Of a stretch of DNA of 28,500 nucleotides, positions 9,588 to 20,778 are shown piece by piece. The translations under genes were made by a program, and so were the position numbers. The stretch covers positions 3,375,001-3,403,500 of the forward strand of contig WPIO01000024.1 of NCBI GenBank assembly GCA_009760855.2, written 5' to 3'. The notes beneath the pieces were generated by a model that was not told the DNA's origin, ran no database searches, and worked only from the letters and a program-made list of their open reading frames with translations. How positions within the stretch are numbered: position 1 is the first letter of the stretch; every line of letters starts with the position of its first letter. This DNA is from Cristatella mucedo (taxonomy: Eukaryota; Bryozoa; Phylactolaemata; Cristatellidae).

Positions 9588-9960
9588 TTTGCAGACAAAC
9601 CAGGCTTTCCCTTAGCAACTCGAGAATGCAGACCAGCCAAATCTAATCGCCTTTTGACAGTTTCACCTAGAACTTGCTTCTCAGACGATGCATGCAGACT
9701 TTCAGCATGAGCTTTTGCCGAAGCGAAATGCTCGTTTAAAGCCTCCAACTTTAGGGTGTTGTTTTCCTTTTCTAGTAGTAGCACGGGACCAGCCCGACCG
9801 TGTTGCATTTTTGGGCTCCCTGTCTTCTCTAGTTTCTTCATGTTGTACGCAACCATACTCTTCGGAATTGTTAAAGTAGCAGCAATTTGACGAGTGCCCA
9901 GCTTCATGCGGTGCCATGATTATACCCCTCAGAAGCTCGATGGCTCGGCGACCTTGGGCA

Positions 9961-10620
9961 TGACTGGTCGGCTTTTCCCGGCGAAATAAGAAACCCTCAA
10001 TTTTTCTGTACTGTTCCGACTCGTGCGAATCCTTGCGATTCCAGCATGAACTGATGAAGGGCTCGTTTCTCGAGGCTCATTTCTGGCTTTTTATAAGATT
10101 TTAAAGGGATTTTAGATAATGTTAGGCACATTGTTCATAATTTGCCCAACAATCATGGCAATTCCTACTCGAGTATCCAATAATTAGCAGACAGAACCAG
10201 TATATCCGCTCCAGTCCAGTCGGGAGCTTAGGAAAAGATGGCAGTCAAGGAAATCTGGACCGCCCAAATGAGTATGAGTTTGAGTGCATATCGGTCCTAA
10301 TTTGATTTTCTAGCTTTGGAACTCTGCTCTGACCAATGCTTCTCACCCTTTTACATGTCTGTGAAGTCTGATTACATGCTAGGTTCTTAGCTGCTTTAGA
10401 TTGTGTTTGCACCCTAATTGTCTTATATCTGCTTTTACCTGCTTCTACCTTTTAACGTTTTTATCTTGTTCGGCTGTCCATCCATTTACATGCTAGCATA
10501 GTGCATTTTCCAGGGTTGAATTGGTTTCGAAGTTATCCTAAAATGCAGTCATGTGGACCGGTAAGCACACGTGATGCGCTGTTTTACGATAATTGATTCT
10601 ATGTCCTTCCGGTGGGACTG
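9961..10620. other. Intronic sequence, nothing recognised
   Basis: No exon-like, transposase or RT signal was seen. The upstream terminal inverted repeat of the Tc1 copy could lie near 10000-10200 but was not found. Confidence 0.4.
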
Positions 10621-10627
10621 CAAAGTT

Positions 10628-10830
10628 AATAATAATGTTAATGTCCTATGGCACTGTTAGAGAACTGGATCTCTATGTAGTCACGTTACAAATCCGAAGA
10701 GAAGGGTAGTAAGTAGCCAAGAGTTAATGAAAAGCAAGTTACAGTGCTCAGAGAAGCATGCTAAAGCACTTCCGTCTGTAATGCTCTGACAAGCATGCAA
10801 CTGTGCATTCGAATACTCTCAAAGTCTCTG
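10628..10830 (-). mobile_element. Degraded LINE 3' end
   Basis: An AAT-rich run at 10628-10638 is followed by a weakened tail (gcactgttagagaactggatctctatgtagtcac, about 10651-10684). The order matches other minus-strand LINE ends, but the stem is largely lost. Further similarity, such as the repeated gcatgc words, is faint. Confidence 0.55.
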
Positions 10831-11683
10831 GTTAATAGAATAGCACCCTCCTAAATGGCTAAAATTTTGAAGTTCACGATGTGGATGGCTTAGTTAGCCA
10901 TTTTGCTGTCATGCCTTCCCAGAAACGTTTCTGGTCCCCGAAGTGCTGTCCTTTTTGGCAGCCATGGGTTCGTGTCGATCGCCCTCTTTGCATGTTGATC
11001 ACATCTTGAATCGTTGTAGTTGGTAATCCTTGAAGAGCACGTATGTTTCAGAATGTGTTATCCCGCCTTAAGTCGGAATTTAACCTGACCCTACATGTTT
11101 TATAAGGTGCCGCAGCCTTGTAACCAACTGGGGTCTTCAGGTCTGCCCTCACCAGTCAGCACACGAGTCCTACGTGCATCTGAAATTTTGTTTTCGATGG
11201 TTCGATCGCCACCAGATCATCGGTTCGAGCTCGTCGTCAGACTTTTGCACATCCGTCATGTCCACAGGGTTGATTCAGACCTCTGTTCCTGTCATGACCT
11301 GCATCCAATCAGTCGCCGATGTTGCCCCATGTGCTGCCTCTTCCTCGTTGACGAGTTTAAGATTGCTGCTCAGTTACCTCATTCATTTTGCTATGCTCAA
11401 AAGCTCGTGTCCCATCATTTTATGCCCAGCCGTGGTTATCGACCGGACCCTTGCTGAGCTGCCATACAGCTGACCGTAGCCTCATGAACATCTGCTACCG
11501 TGGATATAGGACGTGGTGCTCCAGGCACGATGATGGCCGATCTGACCCCGTGCACACTGATCGTGGTGCATGCTTGCAGTCAGTGCTTAGTTGCGTCGAG
11601 CGAATCGGCAGCCTGCTTGACTCGTTCGTATGCGGCCGAATGCATGTATCTATGAGCCTTGAGGCATCCGAGGTCTGCCGATT
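10831..11683. other. Intronic sequence, nothing recognised
   Basis: A few overlapping frames of about 100 codons on the plus strand (11095-11789) have no recognisable domain and no convincing splice pair in phase with exons B and C. They are not called as genes. Confidence 0.35.
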
Positions 11684-11787
11684 GGGCAAAAAAGTAATCA
11701 GGCAACCATACACTAGAATGCGGTCGGCTATCTTGGCAAAAAAAGACACCGGCAATCTTACACTAGAGTGCGGTCGGCTATCTTTCT
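11684..11787. repeat. Tandem duplication, unit about 51 bp
   Basis: Two neighbouring units share gggcaaaaaa..., ggcaa(c/t)c(a/t)tacactaga and tgcggtcggctatctt. They differ at several bases, so the duplication is not very recent. Confidence 0.85.
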
Positions 11788-11789
11788 AG

Positions 11790-12478
11790 TGCTGCCTGAG
11801 AGTGCACTGCTTCGTTTATCAGAGGCTTGATGTCACGCGGCCGGTGAGGCCTGCTGAGCTCTTGAGTATGCAAGGGCAAGGCGTGCCCTACCCAGCCCCC
11901 TCTCACCCTGTGCCCCCTTCAGTGCCACTGAGCTGCTGTGTTTACCTGCAGCTGCAGCTCGCTCATGTGATTCTGTTTCTGCTCAGGAAACTGCTGCTAG
12001 TCAAGTCGGTTGCTGTCTGTCTATTTTTGCGTGCCATGCTAGGTGCTTATGTGTTGGAAGTCGTAGGCCTCGGTTTAACTTGTTTCTTTTGGAAAGCCAC
12101 TTTCACACGCTAACGGCGATTCGCATTTTTGCTTCCTGGCTTGCATTCCAGTACTTTTGCCGTCAATCAGTCGTGTACCCGTGGCGTATTAGGTGATGTA
12201 CAATTGGTTTTCTTTAGGTACTCGCATGCTCAGTCGCCGCACTAATTTGCGCTCAGCTTCCTTCTGTAACAGCTCAACGTGTATCCAAGCAGCTTCCTAA
12301 TGCTAGTAAAAGTAGACGCTCGTCTTACTGTGGTAGCTCGCAATGCTGTTGAAAGATGTCAACGATTGTGTTAAGACTTTTTCAGTCTAGTCGTTCTCAG
12401 TACTGCTAATGTAGTCTTAAAATCTCAGAAGATTAATGCCCATATCCGTATTTGCCTAATTAACTCATTTTCCCTCAG
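11790..12478. other. Intronic sequence, nothing recognised
   Basis: There are short frames only. No repeat family was recognised. Confidence 0.35.
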
Positions 12479-12720
12479 CCTTCACCCAAAGACACAGCCC
12501 CGAGGCACTTGCGCTGAGCGTCAAACAAAAGCACTGCAACCTCTTTCCTCCCGAGGCAGAAGAGATGGTGCTACAGCAGCATCTGGGAGGACAGACCGGG
12601 AGTGTTTTGGATGTCTCAAAAAAATTTAACCAATTCCTTGACACTGTCCTGCCTGGATTATTGCAATTCTATTTTTGGCTTGGCTACCAAAGAAAACCAA
12701 ATAGACCACTGCAGCTGCTA
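12479..12720 (+). CDS. Candidate exon (unproven) between exons B and C
   Basis: An open 242-base stretch lies between a strong acceptor (cattttccctcag) and a strong donor (gctgcta|gtgagt). In the only fully open frame it starts with two bases of a codon, compatible with exon B, and reads RHSPEALALSVKQKHCN, FPPEAEEMVLQQHL and FNQFLDTVLPGLLQFYF. With the strong donor it ends at phase 0, which does not fit exon C. A weaker donor near 12601 (GGGA|gtgttt) would restore phase. Exon B joins C directly in phase without it, so it may be an alternative exon, a decayed exon, or chance. Confidence 0.25.
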
Positions 12721-12844
12721 GTGAGTATGGCTACTAGACTAGTTATCATTCCCTAGAGGTTTAGCCACATGTCTCATTGCTGACGGAGCTTGCTCTAAAG
12801 CCAGACTTTCTGCGATTGCATCGTGTGCGCATCGTTTGCTGCAG

Positions 12845-12996
12845 CGTTCATCTTCATCCAAGATGAAAGCGCGTCAGGCGAAGGTGGCGCGCAGTCGGCC
12901 ACGGCTGATGCAGCCACGCGGGCCAATGCTGTGCACATCAACGGGGACCAACTGGCCACCACGATTGCTCTGGGCCTCGTCGATAACTGGAGTGTG
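12845..12996 (+). CDS. Exon C: HEAT-repeat protein
   Basis: The acceptor tttgctgcag and donor GTGTG|gtgcgt bound an open 152-base exon. It begins AFIFIQDESASGEGG, continues through a small-residue linker (SATADAATRANAVHINGDQ) and ends in the first helix of a HEAT repeat, LATTIALGLVDNWSV. The DNWS-V-VR pattern continues directly into exon D (VRLAACQAARQFLL), which completes the repeat. This matches the D-x-W-x-x-VR signature common in HEAT units and is good evidence that the C-D junction is real. Confidence 0.85.
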
Positions 12997-13397
12997 GTGC
13001 GTTGGCTGCTTGCTCGCTCATTGGCTTGGTAACACCCTGCGCCGCTGCCTGTCCGCGTGTCCGATCGTCCCAGACTTGTGGGGTCGTTGCACGTGCAATT
13101 GAGTGACATTGCATATTGGATGCCTGCATGTGGTGCATGCCAGCTGATTATGTTACATTGGCTCACTCATCTCGTGGAGTCCAACGACAGAGTGGTGGAT
13201 TTTGGAATAATGGACCATCTTGATTCGTTGCTCATACATGTGATTGTGGCCATTTGACATGGGCCGCTTGTCTAGCTCGCTTGAGAACGTAAACTCATTA
13301 ACGTTTTTTACCAAGCTGCCAGCAGAGAGTTGCGACTTAGTCAATTTGCTTCTGTGTTGCATACATGGTGTCATATTTTCAGGTGTATATTCTGGTG

Positions 13398-13426
13398 TAA
13401 TAATAATAATAATAATAATAATAACA
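13398..13426. repeat. (TAA)n repeat at a retroposon 3' end
   Basis: A clean trinucleotide run followed at once by the tail at 13443-13481. Confidence 0.95.
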
Positions 13427-13500
13427 TTGCACATTTGTTATAGCACCTTCAGAAAGCCCAGTCTCTTTCTTGGCACATTACATTTGCTGTAAAGTAAGCA
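13427..13500 (-). mobile_element. Retroposon 3' tail fragment
   Basis: It resembles the shared hairpin tail in minus orientation (tagcaccttcagaaagccca, then gtctctttcttggcacatta), with (TAA)n on its outer side. Too little remains to say whether it came from a LINE or a SINE. Confidence 0.6.
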
Positions 13501-13503
13501 TGG

Positions 13504-13644
<141 letters not shown>

Positions 13645-14034
13645 TATACACACACACCATCATTAGTGGTTTTTGAATATATCGTGTCTCGTGCAAATGT
13701 AGGCTCCTCCTTTGCATGTTGTGCCGGGAGCCTCGTGCATCATACCTAACTGATGGACCACTTCCTCCATCATGTTTGCCACTGATTTGGCATCACAGCC
13801 GATGTGTACCACCTTGTAGCATCATTGCCCTACTGATACGCTTGAAGTTTCTGGTCTTTTTCTCTTATGTCTTCCTCTTGTCTATTTCTCTTTCTTTATG
13901 TCTTTCTCTCCTTAGGACTCTCTCACTCTTTCTCACTCTCACCCACTGCCCTGATGTGATTGTTTGGGTATCACCTGCTCACCCTCCTTCCTCTCACTAT
14001 CTCCCTCCTCTCATGACTTTGTTCCTATCTATGT

Positions 14035-14172
14035 AAATAGATCCTAAAACCCACCTGTTCCTCACAGCTGTTGCTGTGAATTGTTCTTTGTGTACTTGTT
14101 TGCACTGAAATTGTGCACGTTCTTCCTAGTCACTTGACATGCTTCCTTTCCAGTTATTATTATTATTTTCTT
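14035..14172 (+). mobile_element. Possible LINE 3' end remnant
   Basis: The plus strand encodes PKTHLFLTA (about 14043-14070), close to the LKTHLFRTAF ending of the LINE at 16395, and the stretch ends with (ATT)n at 14156-14168. The hairpin tail itself is not visible, so this is tentative. Confidence 0.4.
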
Positions 14173-14185
14173 TCTGCCGAGCAGC

Positions 14186-14362
<177 letters not shown>

Positions 14363-14422
14363 CTTCTGGCGATCACCTACGTGAGTGGAGTGATGTGATT
14401 GGGGATTCTTTCGTTGCCATAG

Positions 14423-14529
14423 GTACGGCTTGCTGCATGCCAAGCAGCCCGACAGTTTCTTCTTGCCTTCTCGCTGGACGATCGGCTGCCTTATTTTCCT
14501 CTACTTTTACCAAGGATGTGCCTCAACAG
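14423..14529 (+). CDS. Exon D: HEAT-repeat protein
   Basis: It is bounded by ttgccatag and the donor AACAG|gtatta. It encodes VRLAACQAARQFLL, FSLDDRLPYFPLLL and PRMCLN, which complete the HEAT repeat begun in exon C and enter a conserved Pro-Arg-Met-Cys-Leu-Asn-Arg motif. The last two bases (ag) join the first base of exon E to make the Arg codon. The short 97-base intron to exon E and the perfect continuity across it are the strongest evidence for the gene. Confidence 0.93.
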
Positions 14530-14626
14530 GTATTAGTGAATGTTTCGTCCCGTTTAGCTTCTATGACAAATTAGGAGCAGCTTGGTGCCCGCTCCCTAGC
14601 CCTGCCAGCTTTCTTTTTAATTAAAG

Positions 14627-14729
14627 GTATTATGTTGTCGAAGGCATTCGGAACTACTCTCAGGAGTCGTGGAAGCAAGTGACCGAAAGCAGAGGCAAAG
14701 AGTTTGTTGGACAACTGTTGGAGTCTATG
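14627..14729 (+). CDS. Exon E: HEAT-repeat protein
   Basis: The acceptor is tttaattaaag and the donor TCTATG|gtaggc. It encodes YYVVEGIRNYSQESWKQV then TESRGKEFVGQLLESM, an insertion-like helical stretch following the PRMCLNR motif. It ends at phase 0 and leads into VEFYVSQ of exon F. The residues Tyr-Tyr, Glu-Gly and Tyr-Ser-Gln-Glu-x-Trp look strongly constrained, but no enzymatic motif is apparent. Confidence 0.92.
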
Positions 14730-14929
14730 GTAGGCCGAGGGCTACATCCGAGCAGCTACTACGTACAGCTGCCGCTTCCAGCGCCTGCTGCTTCTTGCTT
14801 CTAGGCCACTGCGCCTGCTTGCGGCATTGCTGCCTTGTTAGCTGGCTGCTGGCAGATTGGTTCAGATGGGAAGGACAGCCGGTTTTGGCATGTGGCCAGA
14901 GGAATCAGCATGGCTATTGTCAGTAGTTT

Positions 14930-16120
14930 TTCTGTGGTAGCATGCAGTAAACCCCAAAAAGATAATCGGCTTTTCGAACAGTGCTGCCATTCATAGCTGC
15001 ACCCTTATACCATTTTACTTCGTTATAGTACCCAAAAAAAGCACAATCATTAGTGTTACTTATTCTTTTGGAAGCGTTTGTCTTTAGATTTACGCATTTC
15101 TTGTATAGGCCGATCTTATTGGTGTAATTAGTGCAAATTTGAGTTTTAGATATATGACAATTTCCAGCCTTTTTTCTGATGATGCCAGTTCATATGCATT
15201 GCATTAAAAATTGCCTGCAGGTTTCTTTGCTGAGATCAAAACCTTCGTATGAACTCTCAAGCTGTCAGTCATACGAACCCGAAAATTGCAACTATTCAAA
15301 TGCAACCACAGTATTCTATTCTGCCCATTCAGAAAGGCATTTAGTTACTTAGGAAATACAATTCACGAATGTTTTTATGATTGCTTGAGAAATTGTCTCA
15401 TTAAACTTGCATGCACTGAATATGTCAGTGTGCCTGTGTGTGTTTGTAGGTATTCTTTGTTAGTTCTCTATATCGCCTTGGGCTGCTACTTTGCTGCCCT
15501 ATGGAAGGAACTTGTTGCTCGGGGGGGGGGGAGGTGGAGTTTCTTGTCTGATTTCAAGACATGCCATCATCAAGTTTCGAGCACCTAATCAAGTTTCCGA
15601 TCATTTATATAGTGCCTTTCCTTGCATTTTATAGTTGCAGTCCCCTTCTTGAAACTCTATGTTGCTGAACAGGCTGAACCTGATTTTGGAGTATCATTTC
15701 AGCTGCTCCTGGCCATGCCGTGCATAGAGCCGAAGAAAATGTTGTCACATGGGCTTCTTTAGTGGGCCTTGCATACATGTGCATGCACGGTCACGTGTGG
15801 CGTTTATGCGAAAGTGCTTGCCTGCACTCACGTTATCGACATACCTTTTCTTACCAGTCTGTACAGTTGCTGGCTCGGCATGCTATTGCTGATGGCTATA
15901 GCTTGCCTTCGTTGAAATCATACTGACCTTCTTTTAGCACTTTTTTGCTCCTAAAAACTGACTCTTTCTTACTGTCTTTCTTTACTTCATTCCTCGTGTC
16001 CACGATCACGATTTCTTCTTTACCGGTCCTCCTTCCTCTGCTGCTTCCTGTTTCCTCTTGTATCTTCTTCTCTTCTCCTTTGCACTGCATTCCTGACTTG
16101 ATTGTTCGTTCATCTTATAT
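14930..16120. other. Intronic sequence, nothing firm
   Basis: This is the first part of the roughly 6-kb intron between exons E and F. It has a poly(G) run at 15521-15530 and pyrimidine-rich sequence from 15945. No exon or transposon coding motif was recognised. Confidence 0.4.
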
Positions 16121-16122
16121 TT

Positions 16123-16233
<111 letters not shown>

Positions 16234-16394
16234 ATTTAATCCAGTAGTCATCTTTTATAATAGTCGGATAATATACTGGAATAATTCGTATGGTATTAAA
16301 ATGATTAATTATCTCATTAATTAAAAAAGAAATCGATGATCGTTGAATGATATTTTGATTCGAATATAATAGTGAATAAGATAGCCGAAATAAT

Positions 16395-16697
16395 CGTTGT
16401 CAGACAGTTTAAGAACTTTAAAAACACACCTATTTAGGACAGCATTTAGTGGGTCCCCGTGACTCGTTCTTCATGTGCTTATTTGTGCTGATACTGCATG
16501 CTGCCACTAACCACATTTGCATGCTGACCCTGTGCGTGTCACCCGTAACCATGTTGTTCATTTTGTTTGTTTATCAAGCATGATATTACTCACCATTCAA
16601 TTGCATTTCCCTTTTTGCAGCAAATGTAAAGCGCCTAGAAAGAGATTGAGTTCTCTGAGGACGCTTTATTAAGTGCATTATTATTATTATTATTCAA
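16395..16697 (+). mobile_element. LINE 3' end with hairpin tail and (ATT)n
   Basis: It starts within the last codons of the LINE ORF (LRTLKTHLFRTAF, about 16409-16447), then carries the 3' UTR shared with 25110-25290 (tgctgaccctgtgcgtgtca). It ends with the tail stem AAAGCGCC (16628-16635) against GACGCTTT (16660-16667), one mismatch, then (ATT)n at 16677-16694. Plus orientation, heavily 5'-truncated. Confidence 0.85.
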
Positions 16698-16734
16698 ACG
16701 GAGGTTTTGTAGTTAGTGTGCCAAAATGCACAGA

Positions 16735-16877
16735 CATATTCATTTGCATAGTGCCCTAAGAGAACTTGATCTTTATTCAGGCTCTTCACATATGCCACTG
16801 GGCTCTAGCCGATGATCTCGGTCATTGAATATATTAGCCTTAACCTCGGTCGAGGCAAGCACCTTAGTCACAGAGCT
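16735..16877 (-). mobile_element. tRNA-derived SINE, copy 2
   Basis: On the minus strand it shows a box A-like region (complement of 16857-16878), a box B-like region (complement of 16800-16817, core ggctagagccc), then catatgtgaag and a tail (16750-16788) with a weakened stem. Its 5' end directly meets the hairpin of the LINE beginning at 16878. Confidence 0.78.
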
Positions 16878-17328
16878 AAAGCACCCTAAGAGAACCAGTT
16901 CTCTATCCGGGTGCTTTAAAACTCGTTGCGAGAGGAGCAATAACCAAGGTTTAATGAGACCCTATCATATGAATGGTATCATATTTAAACATAGCTTACA
17001 CTGTATCAAGCTTAGATTAGTGTGCAAGAGCACACAGTAATGTGGCCCTTGGCTAGGGACATGCACTGAATCATGCACAGGTGGGCATGCAAAGCGCACA
17101 CAGACACAAAGACAGCTCCTCGGGGCGAAGGGGGAGCTGAGCAGAAAAGTTGCATCTATAGCTGATACTTGAATGATGCTAAATCAATGCATGTGTCGAC
17201 AGGAGCCGGAAGCAAGTTCCTGAGTTTTGATGCGTATGAACTAAGGGTCCAATCACCAACAAGTTTGAATTTAGTGCTAGGAATGGCAGTACTTCTGGCA
17301 GCCCAGAATCGGTTGGTGCTAGATAACG

Positions 17329-17395
17329 CTGGAGGAGTAAATAGATCTGATATGATTTAGGCTGGAGGAGTAAATAGATCTGATATGATCTAGGC
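17329..17395. repeat. 33-bp tandem duplication
   Basis: The unit gctggaggagtaaatagatc plus tgatatgat(t/c)tag occurs twice in a row with one base difference. It lies in the LINE copy and looks recent. Confidence 0.92.
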
Positions 17396-18240
17396 TGTTG
17401 AAAGCAAGTGAAGCGACCATAGGCCAGAGAGAGGATCTTGAAGTAGATTCGATGGTTGATAGGGTGCTGGTGAAGCTAAGATAGAAGTGGTGTCAAGAGG
17501 CTGCTTTACAGTTGACGGCAGACTAAATAAGCTGCCGAGTTTTGCAGCAGCTTCATTTAAATTAAGGGCCCCGGCTGGGGGCCTGATTAAGAGCATTGAA
17601 GTTAACCAGATGTGTTATCACAAACGTGTGAACTAGTTTGGCTTTCTCATTCTTGTGTATGCATGCCCTGATTTTGGCTATGTTCCTCTGCTGAATGTTA
17701 GCCGACTTGGTAGTGGAGGCTATGTGCTCATCCAATGGCAAGTTGTTATGGAACTGCATGCCCAGATTATGAGTTGACGTCAGTAGTGTGATGCTAGATT
17801 AACTAGTTTTGAGGTCGAGGTCTTCCAACTTGAGGTTGACAACAGGTTTTCCCGTGCTGTTAAATAGGTGTTATCGTCATTAAGCTCCTCAAAGTTTGTG
17901 GCCATCCACGTGCAAATGTCGATGCAGGCTGGAAGGGAATTAAGTCTGATTCCAAGCTGCCAGGCTTAGAAGGCTCGAAGGATCGGCAGAACTGACTGCC
18001 ATCCACGTAAAACGAAAGCCAAGACCGTGTTTGGCGATGGCATCAGCCAAAGGGAGATTATAGATAGTGAAAAGAAGAGGTCCAAGGCTAAACCCCTGGA
18101 TACCCTATACTTTAAGGACTCCGAAGATGACCAGAAGCCATTTATATCTACACCATGAAATCTCTCACTGAGGTAGGATCTAACATGCCTTTGCGCAGAA
18201 ATATCTGGTGGTCCCGTTTCAGCTGATGCTCCCTAGAGAT

Positions 18241-18304
18241 CTAGGAGAACCAGAGAGAGCCCCTACCCTGATCATAGGAGAACCAGAGAGAGCCCCTACC
18301 CTGA
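18241..18304. repeat. Tandem duplication of about 35 bp
   Basis: The unit aggagaaccagagagagccc plus ctaccctgatca is present twice in a row with no base difference in the shared core, inside the LINE copy at 16878-18440. Confidence 0.92.
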
Positions 18305-18467
18305 TCAGAATAGTTCAGGTTATTGTAAATTCTCTGCAATGCAAGTATTAGCCCTACATCCCTGTTGGAACTTTCTTGTAAGATCTGATGAACAGATTTA
18401 ATCGTGTAGCTGCTGGTCCACCACTACAGTTCGAGTATCTTGGATAATCAAAATAAAGGTCGTTTGT

Positions 18468-19580
18468 ATAGCACTCTAAGAGAACTTAATCTCTCTCCGG
18501 GTGCTTAACAGCTCACTGCAAGAGAATCGGTATGCAAGACATAATTTCATGCATGTTGTCAAGCATGCAAAAGCAAAGAAGTATCTTGGTTAGACCAGCA
18601 TACTAAATAAAGCAAACATGAATAAACTCGTGCCTACCGGTTAGTAACACCGATTGCTAGTTCTCTGCACTGAATCATGCACAGGCACAGTTGCAAAAGT
18701 CTTGAATAAAGGAAATTTCAGTAATCCAGATGCCACATTACTATCAAATAAACTACTTCTGCTGTTTTACTCGTATATTTGCAGGCCCCGATTTCGGCGA
18801 CGTTTCTTAACTGAAAGTTGGCTGACTTGACAATGGAGGAAATCTGCTAATTTAATGACAGTTTGTTATGACATAGTACTTCTAGGTTGTGGGCAGACGT
18901 CGCTGCAGTGATGCTTGCTCAACCAATCTTGAGTGACTTACAAATCTCGAGTGATACTGGGGGGCTGACCATAATTATTAGGCAAGTCCTATCGTCGTTT
19001 GGCTTGAGGAAGTTAGTAGCCATTTAAATGTGAATGTCGTCAATGCAGGCAGTATGGGAGTCAAGTGAGTTGGATGAGGAGCTAGAACGGCTTAGAAGGA
19101 TCAACGGATAAATAGAATTGGGTGTCATCGTCATGGAAATAAAGGCCAAGATTGTCTTTGGAGATGGCATCGGCTAGAGGGAGCATGTAGACAATGAAAA
19201 TAATGGTACATCTACACTCCCTCACTGAGGACTAAATCCGATTTAGCACTGCTCGAGTGATACCAATGCATGTGGAGAGGCGCTCCAAAAGATTATGCCC
19301 ACCGAAAGGTACCTAGGCTTTGAGTGAGCTATAGAAAACTCTTTAGCGTAGCACCCACTGTGTCCTTGTGGTTTTTCAGAGTTACAAATGGAGGCACATT
19401 ACACTACCTCTGGTCGTCAATACTGTCAAATGTTGCTTATTGATTTAGGAATGCCAGCAGATAAGCCATTACCTGATCAGCATTGTTCATTCAAGTTCAT
19501 TGTAGACCCGAAGCAGAGCTGTTTCTCGTTCGATCTGAATTCCAATTGAAACTTGCTGTCAAGATCTGATACATTTAGGT
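18468..19580 (-). mobile_element. L2/CR1-type LINE, copy 4
   Basis: The tail stem is AGCACTC (18470-18476) with GGGTGCT (18499-18505), all paired if one T-G is allowed. The 3' UTR matches 3445-3775. The RT box reads FHDDDTQF (HDDD at 19124-19135): both catalytic Asp are kept but the preceding Tyr is His. It follows copy 3 in the same orientation. The upstream limit near 19580 is uncertain. Confidence 0.82.
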
Positions 19581-20778
19581 AGTCGTTTAGTTGCTAGGCT
19601 GACACTCAACAGCAGCAGCTAAGGCTATAGCAGAAGCTGAATTATGGCAGAATGGAGATTGGACGAAAGTAAATAAAGCGGTCAGCTTATTCATCTGCCT
19701 CATCTGTATAGTGGTGGAAAAGCCTTGGCGGCTATCACCCTGCTTTCAGCAGCGCGATAAAGAATTTCTGCTGAAGCTGACTCGGACCTAAAACCTGGCG
19801 CGCGTGGAGCAAGAATTTTCCCTGATGCTAACATCCAGATCACTTGTTTAGGTGCACATTTTCTATTGTGGGCTCCTTAAAGAGAGGCATTCAACAGCTA
19901 ATTTCACACTGGCATGGACTTTGTTTGCAATCAGGGACATACAATATTGCATTATTATTTGTTATTCTATTATTATGATTATTGTTAATTATTATTTGCA
20001 TTATATATATATGTATATATATATATATATAATTCATTTGTATTATATAGAGTATCAACAGGTTTAGGCACCTCATATGTAGAACCGACCAGACATGGTT
20101 AAGAGGACTTATGGTTATTGTAGCCCTGGAGACAAATTAAGCGACTAGTTCAATTGAGACAGGTGTAAAGGATGGGGATATGCCGAGCAGAGCGCTGTGG
20201 GTTTGCAGTCCGGCTGTGGCAACATTCGGCAGTGAGCGATGGAGCCCTCCAATCTTTAGTATCTTAACTAACAAAAATTTCCAGTGATGCTCTGCTAAGT
20301 GGCCATTGTTTATTAAATCTGGGGGATTAATCTCGGGTGTAGGGAAGATAACTTAACACTCGTGATCGTGCTTACTCATGTCGGGGGGGGGGGGTGGTGG
20401 TGGTGGCAGGGTAGGGCAGGGTGGTGTGACCCTTTCCCAGGCCACAGCTTTATAGTCGACGGAAGTGCACCGTCCCTTCGTCGAAGCCTGTCGTTACTCT
20501 TTGAGAGCCAAAGCCTTTTAAAGCCTTTACCGGAACTGTGCAGCTGGAACAGCGACTAGGCTTGCCGTGCTGCTCGTTGCTGGTTTGAGCAGTCGAGTCG
20601 ACAGAGGGGAGGGCGGACGGATGCCGGCGATCGCTCACTGGCATGCGGTCGTTTCTTTCGCACCTCTTGCACTGGAGCGCTTTGATGTCGCTTCTGCCGC
20701 CCCACTGCTCGAGCCGAGCTCGCGGCACTTTGAGGGAGGCTCACCAGCCGCAGCTGTGCCCTGCTTGTCCCGTCGTAG
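19581..20778. other. Intronic sequence before exon F, little recognised
   Basis: It contains a short (TA)n tract (20006-20030) with a faint retroposon-tail look beside it (20031-20085: aattcatttgtattata then cacctcatatg). A G/T-rich run lies at 20382-20408, and GC-rich sequence runs up to the exon F acceptor. No exon was supported. Confidence 0.4.

Larger units (their letters stand above)
8750..9960 (-). mobile_element. Tc1/mariner transposase, broken copy 2, with a nested insertion
   Basis: On the minus strand the order is: helix-turn-helix part (TRQIAATLTIPKSMVAY and KQVLGETVKRRLDLAGLHSR, about 9630-9895); first Asp at 9471-9473, where the usual Glu after it is a stop; VMIWGCFTMEW (about 9320-9360); an insertion at about 9148-9300; IMAQDVYLDLLQNVDLPNA (about 9090-9148); second Asp at 9054-9056 in FQHD; Glu at 8929-8931 followed by HLWDEVV; and a C-terminal part with PGQVRQVAANK (about 8760-8800). 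Frameshifts and stops are frequent, so this copy is older than, and different in family from, the copy at 41-890. A (TTAC)n-like tract lies within it. Terminal inverted repeats were not identified. Confidence 0.88.
16878..18440 (-). mobile_element. L2/CR1-type LINE, copy 3
   Basis: The 3' tail has a perfect 9-bp stem, AAAGCACCC (16878-16886) with GGGTGCTTT (16909-16917). Coding remains on the minus strand include NNLPLDEHIASTTKSANIQQ and NIAKIRACIHKNEKAKLVH (about 17590-17750), matching the same zone of the copy at 5565-6600. The catalytic box is YVDG (17998-18009) instead of YADD, so an essential Asp is lost. Two small tandem duplications lie inside it. It is inactive. Confidence 0.85.

Noticed and set aside
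11095-11789. Plus-strand frames of 100-130 codons as a separate gene
   Set aside because: They overlap in different frames, contain no known motif and sit in an intron.
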